DNA from: Lysobacterales bacterium
Lineage (GTDB): Bacteria > Pseudomonadota > Gammaproteobacteria > Xanthomonadales > SZUA-36
NCBI GenBank assembly: GCA_029287515.1
Contig: JARFQZ010000305.1
Location: 1-21,815 of the forward strand
Reading direction: 5' to 3'
DNA length: 21,815 nt
Shown here: positions 14,472 through 21,815 of the stretch, piece by piece
How positions within the stretch are numbered: position 1 is the stretch's first letter
Layout of the letters: each line of letters opens with the position of its first letter
The notes under the pieces: generated by a model
Databases searched by the model: none
What the model was told of the DNA's origin: nothing
What the model saw: the letters and a program-made list of their open reading frames with translations, nothing else
Made by a program: the position numbers and the translations under genes

Positions 14472-16208
14472 CTACACCGCCTTGATGATCATTGAAATGG
14501 CATAACCGACACCAACCAGCGCCTCGCCGACAATGAAACCGGCTGTAACCGGTATGCCGGTGTTTTCCGCATAGCCCTGGCCCAGCTTGTAGTCGCTGAT
14601 GACTCGCAGGGCCGTGCCGAGGCTGTAGGTCAGCACAATGTTGAAGGGCAGGTAGAAACCCAGGCCGACGGTGATGCCCAGTCCCGGCTGAAACAGGCTC
14701 AGCATGGCGCCCAGCCCGGCCCCTGCGAGGTATTTCTGTGCAGGCACGTCCCCGCCCATGATGCCATTGACCATGCTGGCCAATGCCTGGCCCTGAGGCG
14801 CCGGCAACTTGTCACTGCCCAGCACATAGGCTTCGTGGAGGATGAAAATCAGGAAAATGATCACGATCGGACCGAGCCAGGCGCCAATGAACTGCCCCAT
14901 CTGCTGTTTTCGGGGTGTTGCTCCGACGAGGTAGCCGGTTTTGAGGTCCAGCATCAGGTCGGTGGCCTGTGACATTGCCACGCAGGCGGCGGCGCCAACC
15001 ATCACAGCAGATACGATGGCTGCGGTCGTATCCCCCAGCCCGCTGGAAATGAAAATCAGTATGGTAACCGCAATCAGGGTCATGCCGGACAGGGGCGACC
15101 AGTTGGTCCGGCCTATGGCTTCGGACAGTATGACGCCCGCGATCCAGACCCAGAGGGTCCCGACCACAGCCATCACCAGGCCCCGTCCCAGCCCCATCTT
15201 GTCCGTTGACATTACGGCCATCACGGCCAGCAAAACAGCAGCCCCCACAATCGCGGTGTACAGCAACTTGATGGGCATTTCGTCACGTGACATGGCCGCT
15301 TCGGATTTCGCTGCATTTTGCATGCTGCGAACGGCGCTGACGATCATCGGGAACGCCATCACCACGCCGGCGACCGCACCGCCGATCAGCATGCCGATAC
15401 CTACCGGGCGAAACAGAAGCAGCCGCAGCGCATTGGGTTCATCGGTCACCGCCCCCGTTGCCGGATCGACCGGGAACATCTCGAGGCCAGCGAGCATTGG
15501 CGCCAGTATCCAGTAACAGACATAGCCGCCAATGATGAAGGCGACGCCGCCTTTTCCCGCAATGTATCCGACGCCGATGGTCAGCAGCGAAAGGTACCAG
15601 ACGCCGTTCATGTAGCCGGGCATACCGATCAGGCTGCCCAGGTCCCAGTTATCGACGCCGGTGGATTGGCTTACCGCATGCAATCCGCCGCTGAGCAGCG
15701 CGCCGCCGATCAGCAGCATGGCTTTCTGGATTCCCGCGCCGGGTGATTTGAGAATGGTCGCCACCGCGACACCGCCAGGGTAGGTCAACCGCTCATAGTC
15801 GATCATTTGCTTGCGCAAGGGGATGATGAAACCGATCCCCAGGAAGGCACCGGCGATTGCACCAAACGTCAGCAACACCGGGTTGAAATCAGTCCCGTAA
15901 CCCAGGATAAAAATCGCAGGCACGGAAAACATCATGCCGCTGGACGCGCCGTTCACGGCGCTGGCAACCGTCTGCGCGATGTTGTTCTCGATGATGCTGT
16001 TGCGCCGCAGGATACCGCGGAGGATGCCGAAGCCCAGGATCGCCGCGAGTTCGGACCCTTCGATAGAGAAGCCGAGAATAAGGGCCGCGTAACCGATACT
16101 GATCGCAATGATGACACCGAGAAAATAGCCGACAAGGATGGCGGCCCAGGTCAGCTCAGGATACGGTCCGTGGCGGACGACGGCCGTTGAGGATGCAGTG
16201 GATTCCAT
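14472..16208 (-). CDS. OPT-family oligopeptide transporter
   Basis: A protein of 578 residues from the ATG at 16208, which has AGGA eight bases upstream and follows the SLC13 stop by 13 bases. A longer reading from 16328 would overlap the SLC13 gene and adds a non-family N-terminus, so it is rejected. The N-terminus (ELTWAAILVGYFLGVII) and many long hydrophobic helices are those of the OPT family. Other family-like stretches are YERLTYPGGVAVATILKSPG (about 154-173) and LMLDLKTGYLVGATPRKQQM (about 423-442), with a late PFNIVLTYSLGTALRV. OPT proteins are secondary transporters for peptides or metal chelates across the inner membrane. The substrate cannot be read here. It is coupled to an SLC13-type transporter and a small membrane protein. 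Confidence 0.9.
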   Translation of the reverse strand: MESTASSTAVVRHGPYPELTWAAILVGYFLGVIIAISIGYAALILGFSIEGSELAAILGFGILRGILRRNSIIENNIAQTVASAVNGASSGMMFSVPAIFILGYGTDFNPVLLTFGAIAGAFLGIGFIIPLRKQMIDYERLTYPGGVAVATILKSPGAGIQKAMLLIGGALLSGGLHAVSQSTGVDNWDLGSLIGMPGYMNGVWYLSLLTIGVGYIAGKGGVAFIIGGYVCYWILAPMLAGLEMFPVDPATGAVTDEPNALRLLLFRPVGIGMLIGGAVAGVVMAFPMIVSAVRSMQNAAKSEAAMSRDEMPIKLLYTAIVGAAVLLAVMAVMSTDKMGLGRGLVMAVVGTLWVWIAGVILSEAIGRTNWSPLSGMTLIAVTILIFISSGLGDTTAAIVSAVMVGAAACVAMSQATDLMLDLKTGYLVGATPRKQQMGQFIGAWLGPIVIIFLIFILHEAYVLGSDKLPAPQGQALASMVNGIMGGDVPAQKYLAGAGLGAMLSLFQPGLGITVGLGFYLPFNIVLTYSLGTALRVISDYKLGQGYAENTGIPVTAGFIVGEALVGVGYAISMIIKAV

Positions 16209-16216
16209 TGTTGTTT

Positions 16217-16220
16217 TCCT
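16217..16220 (-). promoter_or_regulatory. Ribosome binding site deciding the OPT start
   Basis: AGGA on the minus strand, eight bases before the ATG at 16208. It supports this start over the longer frame that opens inside the SLC13 gene. Confidence 0.65.
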
Positions 16221-16221
16221 T

Positions 16222-18051
16222 CTACATACCGTATGCCCAGACCAGCACGGCGGTAAGGACCAGCCACAGACCGATGGACAGGGGCACTCCCACACGCACG
16301 AAATCACCAAACTTATACCCGCCGGCATTCATCAGCAGGATATTGGTCTGGTAGGCCATGGGTGTTGCAAAACTCAGGTTGGCGCCGAACAGCACGGCGA
16401 GGACAAAAGGCTCCAGTGGCATCCCCAGCCTTTGCGCGATCCCGATCGCAATCGGCGTGCCGATGACCGCGGCCGCGTTGTTGGAAACGATGTTGGTCAG
16501 AATGCCCATCATCAGCATCAGTCCGCCCAAAACCACGGAAGGGGGTGCTCCAAAGGTGATGTAGACAAACAGGCGCGCCAGGTAATCCGCGCCGCCGGTT
16601 TTCAGCAATGCAGCGCCCATCGCCAGTGACGACACGATGATCAGTATCACCTGCGTGCTGAGCGCGCTCATCGCGTCTTTCCAGTTCAGGCAGCGGGAGA
16701 TGATCAGGACCAGGAAGCCCAGGATGGCGCTGATCTCGATCGGTACAATATTGAGCGCCGCCAGTGCGACAACGCCCAGCATCGTGGCCATGGCTATGGG
16801 TGCTTTCTTGGTACTGGGTAATTGGATGCTGCCGTCGAGGATCAGGAAATCGGCCGTCTCTTTCAATTCCCGCAGGTTTTCCACGGTGGACTGCACCAGC
16901 AACACGTCGCCCGAGCGCAACTGGACCTCATCGAGCCCGGGTGATTTTCTTTCCTGTGATTCCTCGAACCGGTTGAAAGCGAGCAATTGCAATCCGTAGC
17001 GCGATCGCAGCCTGGCGTTGCCGATACGGACACCGTTCAGTCTCGAGGCCGGGGTAATGACGACTTCGGCGATCTGCTGACCTTCCGCGCTCAGCGGGTG
17101 TTCCGCGTCAACCTCCTGGTCGCCGGAGAAGAGTGTGCCGCCCAGCAGGCGGGCGAACTCGCGCAGCTTGGCCTGCGTATCACTGGTTGTCAGGCGATCG
17201 CCGGCTTTGAGCACCACATCGGGCAGCGGGTTGATGAACACGCCCTGTCCGCGCTGCACGGATTCGATCTTCATGCCCTCGCCGACACGCAGGGTCGCGT
17301 TGGCCAGGGTTCTTCCCACCACGGCGCTGGTCTTGTCGAGCCGTATCTGGGCGGTATAGACCCTCGACACGGCGCCACTCATCGGTGGTTTCCTTTCCGG
17401 AATCATGTGCGGAGCAATCAGCCAAAGGTAGATCACTGCGAAAATTCCGGCAATCGAGGCAGGCCCGAGGAAGTCGAACATGCTGAACGCATCCATGCCC
17501 ATGTCGGCGGCCACGTTGACGACCAGCAGATTGGTCGAGGTGCCGATGGTTGTCGCCATTCCGCCCAGGATGCTGGCAAAACCCATCGGGATCAGTGAAC
17601 CGGAGGGAGATATGCCGGTACGGACCGCAACACCGATCAGTATGGGCAGCATCAGCACCACGATCGGCGTGTTGTTGATGAAGGCGCTCAAAACAGCCGT
17701 GATCAGGATCGTCACCAGCAGGGAAATCGCCGGTCCTCTGCGCCAAAGGCGGGCCAGCAACCGGCCGACCGGTTCCAGCGCGCCGGTCCGGATCAGCCCC
17801 TGGCCCACGATCATCAATCCGCAGACGGCCACCAGTGCTTTGTGGCCGAACCCAAGAAAGAAGTCACTGGGTTGCAGCACCCGGCCATCTGACTCGAACG
17901 GAAAAAGGGTAAAGCCCACGGTAAGGGTGACCAGCACCAGCAAGCTGGTCGTTTGCAAGGGGATGCTTTCGCGCGTGAACAGGATCAGGGCCCCGATGAT
18001 CACTATCATCACGGCCAGGGCATGTGAATTGGGGAGCGCCAGTTCCAGCAT
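16222..18051 (-). CDS. SLC13/DASS-family transporter with two TrkA_C domains
   Basis: A protein of 609 residues. An N-terminal half-transporter (about 1-215) carries the DASS re-entrant motif regions SAFINNTPIVVLMLP (about 122-136) and GTSTNLLVVNVAADMG (170-185). Two soluble RCK/TrkA_C domains follow (about 231-302 and 326-405, typified by VGRTLANATLRVGEGM, LKAGDRL and VQLRSGDVLLVQ). The second half-transporter (about 415-609) has SNNAAAVIGTPIAIGIAQRL and FATPMAYQTNILL. The family moves dicarboxylates, sulfate or related anions, usually with Na+, and the TrkA_C domains probably gate transport by binding a small ligand. It is the first gene of a three-gene operon. AAGGA lies about nine bases before its ATG. 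Confidence 0.92.
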   Translation of the reverse strand: MLELALPNSHALAVMIVIIGALILFTRESIPLQTTSLLVLVTLTVGFTLFPFESDGRVLQPSDFFLGFGHKALVAVCGLMIVGQGLIRTGALEPVGRLLARLWRRGPAISLLVTILITAVLSAFINNTPIVVLMLPILIGVAVRTGISPSGSLIPMGFASILGGMATTIGTSTNLLVVNVAADMGMDAFSMFDFLGPASIAGIFAVIYLWLIAPHMIPERKPPMSGAVSRVYTAQIRLDKTSAVVGRTLANATLRVGEGMKIESVQRGQGVFINPLPDVVLKAGDRLTTSDTQAKLREFARLLGGTLFSGDQEVDAEHPLSAEGQQIAEVVITPASRLNGVRIGNARLRSRYGLQLLAFNRFEESQERKSPGLDEVQLRSGDVLLVQSTVENLRELKETADFLILDGSIQLPSTKKAPIAMATMLGVVALAALNIVPIEISAILGFLVLIISRCLNWKDAMSALSTQVILIIVSSLAMGAALLKTGGADYLARLFVYITFGAPPSVVLGGLMLMMGILTNIVSNNAAAVIGTPIAIGIAQRLGMPLEPFVLAVLFGANLSFATPMAYQTNILLMNAGGYKFGDFVRVGVPLSIGLWLVLTAVLVWAYGM

Positions 18052-18206
18052 TTTAAGTTTTCCTTCGCTGCTCCAGTTCTGCCTGCGATCGAATCAGATA
18101 GCAGTCTACCTGATCACGGCTTGCGGCATGCGTTCCGCTGACATATGCTGCCACAGCCCGTCGGGAAAATGGAATTTACACGCCAGAAACAGAGCGCGAC
18201 TTTTTT
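18052..18206. other. Divergent intergenic region between the SLC13 operon and lgt, 155 bp
   Basis: It contains the SLC13 ribosome site (minus strand, 18061-18066) and a plus-strand promoter candidate for lgt. No clear minus-strand promoter or operator was recognised. Confidence 0.5.
18121..18149 (+). promoter_or_regulatory. Weak sigma70-like promoter candidate for lgt-thyA
   Basis: TTGCGG (18121-18126), a 17-base spacer and TATGCT (18144-18149) give 3/6 and 4/6 matches at ideal spacing, with a predicted leader of about 50 bases before the lgt GTG. This is consensus matching only. Confidence 0.3.
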
Positions 18207-19070
18207 GTGACCAGTTCCGAATACCTTTACATCGCTGTCGACCCGGTGGCTTTCTCTCTCGGCCCGCTGGATGTGCACTGGTACGGCATCATGTACCTGC
18301 TGGCTTTCCTTTTGTTCTGGGCCGGCGGGGTATGGCTGGCCAGCAAGCGAACCTGGACTGGCTGGAATGCCCAGGACGTGGGTGATTTCCTGTTTTACGG
18401 GATGCTTGGCGTGGTTGTGGGCGGTCGGTTCGGATACGTATTTTTTTATGGCTTCGAGAGTTTCCTGGACAATCCCCTTTTCCTGTTCCGGATTACTGAC
18501 GGAGGCATGTCGTTCCACGGCGGTTTGATCGGAGTACTCGTCGCCATGTGGTGGTTTGGCAGGCGAACGGATCGCTCTTTCTGGCAGGTTTCAGATTTCG
18601 TGGCGCCGCTGGTGCCGCTTGGACTCGGCCTCGGGCGGCTGGGTAATTTCATCGGCGGGGAGCTGTGGGGCCGATTCAGTGACGCGCCGTGGGCAATGAT
18701 ATTCGCCAATTCCGTGCAGCCCGGCGGCTGGCGTTCAGAGGAACTCGAGGCGGCGTGGCGAACCGGGGCGCTGGACCATCTTGCCCGGCATCCGAGTCAG
18801 CTCTACCAGTTTTTCGGCGAAGGGCTGTGCCTGTTCATTGTCCTGTTGATTTACTCAAGGTCGCCACGACCCACTGCCGCCGTGTCGGGCCTGTTCCTGA
18901 TCGGTTATGGATGCTTCCGCTTTGTGGCAGAATTCTTTCGTGAGCCGGATGAACACATCGGGTTCGTCAGCGGTGAGTGGTTGACCATGGGCATGGTGCT
19001 CTCTGTACCCATGGTGCTGGCCGGGCTCGTCATCATGGCTCTTGCTTACAGGGGCCTGGGAAAAAAATGA
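18207..19070 (+). CDS. lgt: Prolipoprotein diacylglyceryl transferase Lgt
   Basis: A protein of 287 residues, the usual Lgt length. It transfers diacylglycerol from phosphatidylglycerol to the lipobox cysteine of prolipoproteins, the first step of bacterial lipoprotein maturation, in the inner membrane. The GTG start is chosen because the N-terminus (MTSSEYLYIAVDPVAFSLGP) lines up with E. coli Lgt, although no good Shine-Dalgarno precedes it. Seven hydrophobic segments are expected. Signatures include HWYGIMYLLAF, SFHGGLIG with His104, the Lgt motif GLGRLGNFIGGELWGR with Arg144, RHPSQLYQFFGEG, and FRFVAEFFREPDEHIG near the end. Its TGA overlaps the thyA ATG (ATGA), the conserved lgt-thyA arrangement of gammaproteobacteria. 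Confidence 0.97.
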   Translation: MTSSEYLYIAVDPVAFSLGPLDVHWYGIMYLLAFLLFWAGGVWLASKRTWTGWNAQDVGDFLFYGMLGVVVGGRFGYVFFYGFESFLDNPLFLFRITDGGMSFHGGLIGVLVAMWWFGRRTDRSFWQVSDFVAPLVPLGLGLGRLGNFIGGELWGRFSDAPWAMIFANSVQPGGWRSEELEAAWRTGALDHLARHPSQLYQFFGEGLCLFIVLLIYSRSPRPTAAVSGLFLIGYGCFRFVAEFFREPDEHIGFVSGEWLTMGMVLSVPMVLAGLVIMALAYRGLGKK

Positions 19071-19900
19071 AAACATACCTTGATCTACTGCAACGGATTC
19101 TCGACCAGGGAACGCAAAAAGCGGACCGGACCGGCACGGGAACCATTAGCCTGTTCGGGCACCAGATGCGATTTGATTTGCAGGAAGGCTTTCCGGCGGT
19201 TACCACCAAGAAACTCCATTTCAAATCCATTATCCATGAACTGCTGTGGTTTCTGAACGGAGAGACCAATATCCGCTATCTCAACGATAACGGTGTGCGG
19301 ATATGGGATGAATGGGCAACTGAAGAAGGCGAGCTGGGCCCCGTGTACGGAGCGCAGTGGCGCAACTGGGTGGCCGCGGACGGCCGCAGAATAGACCAGA
19401 TTGCACGACTTCTGGAGGACCTCAAAAACAAACCCGATTCGCGCCGGCATATCGTTTCCGCCTGGAACCCCGCGCTGCTGCCCGACGAGTCACGAAGTCC
19501 CCGGGAAAACGCAGCCATGGGCCTGCAGGCGCTGCCGCCGTGCCATACAATGTTCCAGTTTCATGTCGCCGGTGGCCGGCTCAGTTGCCAGCTCTACCAG
19601 CGCAGCGCTGATGTATTTCTGGGCGTGCCTTTCAATATTGCCTCTTATTCTTTGCTGACCATGATGATGGCGCAGGTTGTGGGCCTGGAACCGGGCGACT
19701 TCGTGCATACATTCGGTGACGTGCACATTTACCTCAATCACCTGGAGCAGGTGGAGACTCAACTGGCGAGGGATCCGTATCCCCTGCCTGAAATGAAGAT
19801 CAATCCTGACCGGCGGGACCTGTTCGATTTCAGGTACGAGGACTTTGAACTGACCGGCTACCAGTGTCACCCGGCGATACGTGCTCCGATCGCGGTTTAA
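19067..19900 (+). CDS. thyA: Thymidylate synthase ThyA
   Basis: A protein of 277 residues from the ATG at 19067, which overlaps the lgt stop and matches family N-termini (MKTYLDLLQRILDQG); the upstream in-frame ATG at 18977 is inside lgt. ThyA methylates dUMP to dTMP with methylene-tetrahydrofolate, in the cytoplasm. Seen motifs: DRTGTGTISLFGHQMRFDL, the folate/phosphate region FPAVTTKKLHFKSIIHELLW, the catalytic ALPPCH with Cys159, LSCQLYQRSADVFLGVPFNI, and HTFGDVHIYLNHLEQV near the end. It is 13 residues longer than E. coli ThyA because of an insertion just before the catalytic Cys (LPDESRSPRENA), a variant I recall in other gammaproteobacteria. Its TAA shares an A with the ATG of the next gene. 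Confidence 0.97.
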   Translation: MKTYLDLLQRILDQGTQKADRTGTGTISLFGHQMRFDLQEGFPAVTTKKLHFKSIIHELLWFLNGETNIRYLNDNGVRIWDEWATEEGELGPVYGAQWRNWVAADGRRIDQIARLLEDLKNKPDSRRHIVSAWNPALLPDESRSPRENAAMGLQALPPCHTMFQFHVAGGRLSCQLYQRSADVFLGVPFNIASYSLLTMMMAQVVGLEPGDFVHTFGDVHIYLNHLEQVETQLARDPYPLPEMKINPDRRDLFDFRYEDFELTGYQCHPAIRAPIAV

Positions 19901-21815
19901 TGGAAGTTTCTGAGTCGATCCATATCTGTCCCATGTGTCCCGAGGTCCGCAATGCCGGGCCGGGCGTCTGTCCTTCTTGCGGTATGGCGCTGGAGCCGGA
20001 GACGGTTACGCTGGAGGAAGAGCAGGGCAATCCTGAACTCGAGGATATGTCCCGGCGCTTCCTCGTGGCATTGGTCCTCACGGTGCCGGTTTTCGTGATT
20101 GCCATGGGCGGCATGGTTACCGGGTTTCATGAATTCATGCCCCGCGAATGGTCCCGCTGGCTCGAGTTCATGTTCTCAACGCCGGTGGTGCTTTGGGCCG
20201 GATGGCCGTTTTTCGTTCGAGGCTGGCAATCGGTACAGAGCCGGCACCTGAACATGTTCACCCTGATCGCGCTGGGCACCGGTGTCGCATACCTCTACAG
20301 TGTGATCGCTGTGCTGTTCCCGCAGTGGTTTCCCGGGTCGTTCCGGGGCCGGGACGGACACGTCGATCTTTATTTTGAAGCTTCCGCAGTCATTATTACG
20401 CTGGTGCTCATGGGGCAGGTGCTGGAGCTCAGGGCACGCGGCAGGACCGGAGAGGCGATCAAGAGCCTGCTCAACCTCGCGCCAAAAACAGCGCGGCGGC
20501 TGACTCCCTGCGGCCATGAAAGAGATGTTCCTCTCGATCAGTTGAAAACAGGCGACACCCTGAGGGTGCGGCCCGGTGAAAAAATACCGGTCGATGGTGT
20601 CATCCTGGAGGGCGCGAGCAATATCGATGAATCGATGATGAGCGGGGAACCGCTGCCGGTGAGCCGGTCGCCCGGGGACGAGGTCATCGGCGCCACGGTT
20701 AACGGCACAGGCAGCCTGCTTATTGAAGCCAGGAAGGTGGGCGCCGACACGCTGCTCGCCCATATCGTGCAGATGGTTGCCCAGGCTCAGCGAAGCAGGG
20801 CGCCGGTTCAGAAACTGGTAGACCGGGTTGCCGGATATTTCGTGCCCGCGGTGGTTCTGGCATCTGTCGTCACCTTTGTCGCCTGGGCCACGCTCGGCCC
20901 GGCACCCGCGATGGCCTATGCCATGATCAACGCGGTGGCTGTGCTGATCATCGCTTGCCCCTGCGCACTGGGACTGGCAACGCCGATGTCCATCATGGTG
21001 GCCTCGGGAAGGGGCGCTCAAGCGGGTGTATTGTTCAGAAATGCCGAAGCCATCGAGGCGCTCCGCGATACGGATACCGTGATTCTGGATAAAACGGGAA
21101 CCCTGACGGAAGGCAGGCCGGCCGTCGAGAACGTCAGGGCCCTCGGGGCGCATACCGAATCCGATGTCCTTTTGCTTGCGGCCTCGGTAGAGAAAGCGAG
21201 TGAACATCCCCTCGCTGAAGCCCTGGTGGCCGCGGCGGACAGGGCAGGAGTGGTGGCTGGACAGGTCACGGATTTTAAATCCCACACCGGAAAAGGAGTA
21301 AGCGGAACGGTCAGGGGCATTGAAGTCGTCGCGGGAAACCCGGCCATGCTGGAGGCCATTGGGTTGACCAGCGGGCAATTCGGCGCCGATGTCGGGTCAG
21401 AGATGTCCCGTGGACATACCGTCGTCTATGTTGTTGCAGGGGGGCAGCCCGCCGGCGTGATAGCCATCAGTGATCCGCTTCGTCCTTCCAGCCACGCTGC
21501 TGTTCGCGCTTTGCACGAGGAAGGCATGCGTGTCGTGATGCTGACCGGTGACAGTGAATCGACGGCGCAGGCGGTGGCGCGCCAGCTGGGTATTGATGAG
21601 GTCATTGCCGAAGTGCTTCCCGAAGAAAAGGCTGACCGGGTCCGGCGACTGCAGAGCGAAGGTCGCCGGGTGGTGATGGCCGGTGACGGCATCAATGATG
21701 CGCCCGCGCTGGCCACCGCAGATGTCGGGATAGCCATGGGTACCGGAACCGATGTGGCCATTGAATCAGCCGGCGTGACATTGATGGGGGGCGATCCCGA
21801 AGGTATTGTGCGGGC
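19900..21815 (+). CDS. Copper-type P1B heavy-metal ATPase with N-terminal heavy-metal-binding domain (partial, 3' end beyond window)
   Basis: The frame opens at an ATG overlapping the thyA stop (TAATG) and stays open to the window edge (638 complete codons). Instead of an HMA domain it starts with a short Cys-rich heavy-metal-binding domain (residues 9-33: ICPMCPEV, then CPSCGMALEP). P-type ATPase parts follow in order: membrane helices from about 50, the actuator-domain motif MSGEPLP, the metal-transport motif C353-P-C355 in the sixth helix, the phosphorylation motif DKTGTLT (Asp397), SEHPLAEA (His436) and the hinge GDGINDAPAL (595-604). The CPC motif marks Cu+/Ag+ export (CopA/SilP type). 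The domain normally reads CPMHPE; here the His is Cys13. About the last membrane pair is missing only because of the window edge. Confidence 0.95.
   Translation, partial: MEVSESIHICPMCPEVRNAGPGVCPSCGMALEPETVTLEEEQGNPELEDMSRRFLVALVLTVPVFVIAMGGMVTGFHEFMPREWSRWLEFMFSTPVVLWAGWPFFVRGWQSVQSRHLNMFTLIALGTGVAYLYSVIAVLFPQWFPGSFRGRDGHVDLYFEASAVIITLVLMGQVLELRARGRTGEAIKSLLNLAPKTARRLTPCGHERDVPLDQLKTGDTLRVRPGEKIPVDGVILEGASNIDESMMSGEPLPVSRSPGDEVIGATVNGTGSLLIEARKVGADTLLAHIVQMVAQAQRSRAPVQKLVDRVAGYFVPAVVLASVVTFVAWATLGPAPAMAYAMINAVAVLIIACPCALGLATPMSIMVASGRGAQAGVLFRNAEAIEALRDTDTVILDKTGTLTEGRPAVENVRALGAHTESDVLLLAASVEKASEHPLAEALVAAADRAGVVAGQVTDFKSHTGKGVSGTVRGIEVVAGNPAMLEAIGLTSGQFGADVGSEMSRGHTVVYVVAGGQPAGVIAISDPLRPSSHAAVRALHEEGMRVVMLTGDSESTAQAVARQLGIDEVIAEVLPEEKADRVRRLQSEGRRVVMAGDGINDAPALATADVGIAMGTGTDVAIESAGVTLMGGDPEGIVR

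Noticed and set aside
17480..18385. Plus-strand frame of 301 codons crossing the SLC13 start and lgt start
   Set aside because: It overlaps two confident genes on opposite strands and is low-complexity Arg/Ser-rich sequence typical of an antisense frame.
19440..19545. 13-residue insertion before the catalytic Cys of ThyA
   Set aside because: It is a length variant I recall in other gammaproteobacterial ThyA proteins, and all catalytic residues are present, so it is not a novelty.
20176..21378. Minus-strand frame of 400 codons inside the P-type ATPase
   Set aside because: It is antisense to catalytic motifs of the ATPase, which encode a textbook protein; the His/Arg-rich translation has no domain.

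Overview
The window (21,815 bases, moderately GC-rich, almost gap-free coding) looks like the chromosome of a free-living, probably marine gammaproteobacterium. This rests on a complete TtpC/ExbB/ExbD/TonB operon of the Vibrio TonB2 type, an lgt-thyA pair, a UspE-like stress protein and a zinc-protease/transglutaminase-7TM/ATP-grasp cassette. A genus cannot be read from the sequence. I see no rRNA, tRNA, CRISPR array, transposase or prophage gene. No gene-free stretch exceeds 300 bases; the longest is the 185-base divergent gap at 10690-10874.

Region 1 (1-5417): two tandem minus-strand paralogues (the second cut by the window edge) each have one N-terminal membrane segment carrying an Asp at residue 17, as in ExbD/MotB, then a coiled coil, a linker and a von Willebrand A (vWA) domain. 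The first has an intact metal site, the second a broken one. Divergent from them is a 1014-residue secreted TPR-CHAT protein whose CHAT domain has lost both catalytic residues, followed by a tandem-domain universal stress protein. This is the least familiar part of the window and the best candidate for an undescribed system: a proton-channel-like membrane device with vWA heads and a periplasmic pseudo-protease scaffold.

Region 2 (5418-10874): a perfect 26-bp inverted repeat separates region 1 from a minus-strand operon, in transcription order DUF3450 protein, TtpC-like long ExbB, short ExbB, ExbD, TonB, TPR protein. Together these should form an energised TonB complex. A candidate promoter lies upstream, and a perfect 24-bp palindrome sits at the exbB/exbD junction.

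Region 3 (10875-13899): three overlapping plus-strand genes encode an exported retropepsin-like 'zinc protease', an inactive transglutaminase fused to a seven-helix membrane domain, and an ATP-grasp alpha-L-glutamate-ligase-like enzyme. This is a conserved but poorly understood cassette that probably makes and processes an amide-linked modification.

Region 4 (13927-18051): a minus-strand operon of an SLC13/DASS transporter with two TrkA_C domains, an OPT-family transporter and a small unrecognised membrane protein.

Region 5 (18207-21815): a plus-strand chain of overlapping genes: lgt (lipoprotein maturation), thyA (dTMP synthesis) and a copper-type P1B-ATPase that runs off the right edge.
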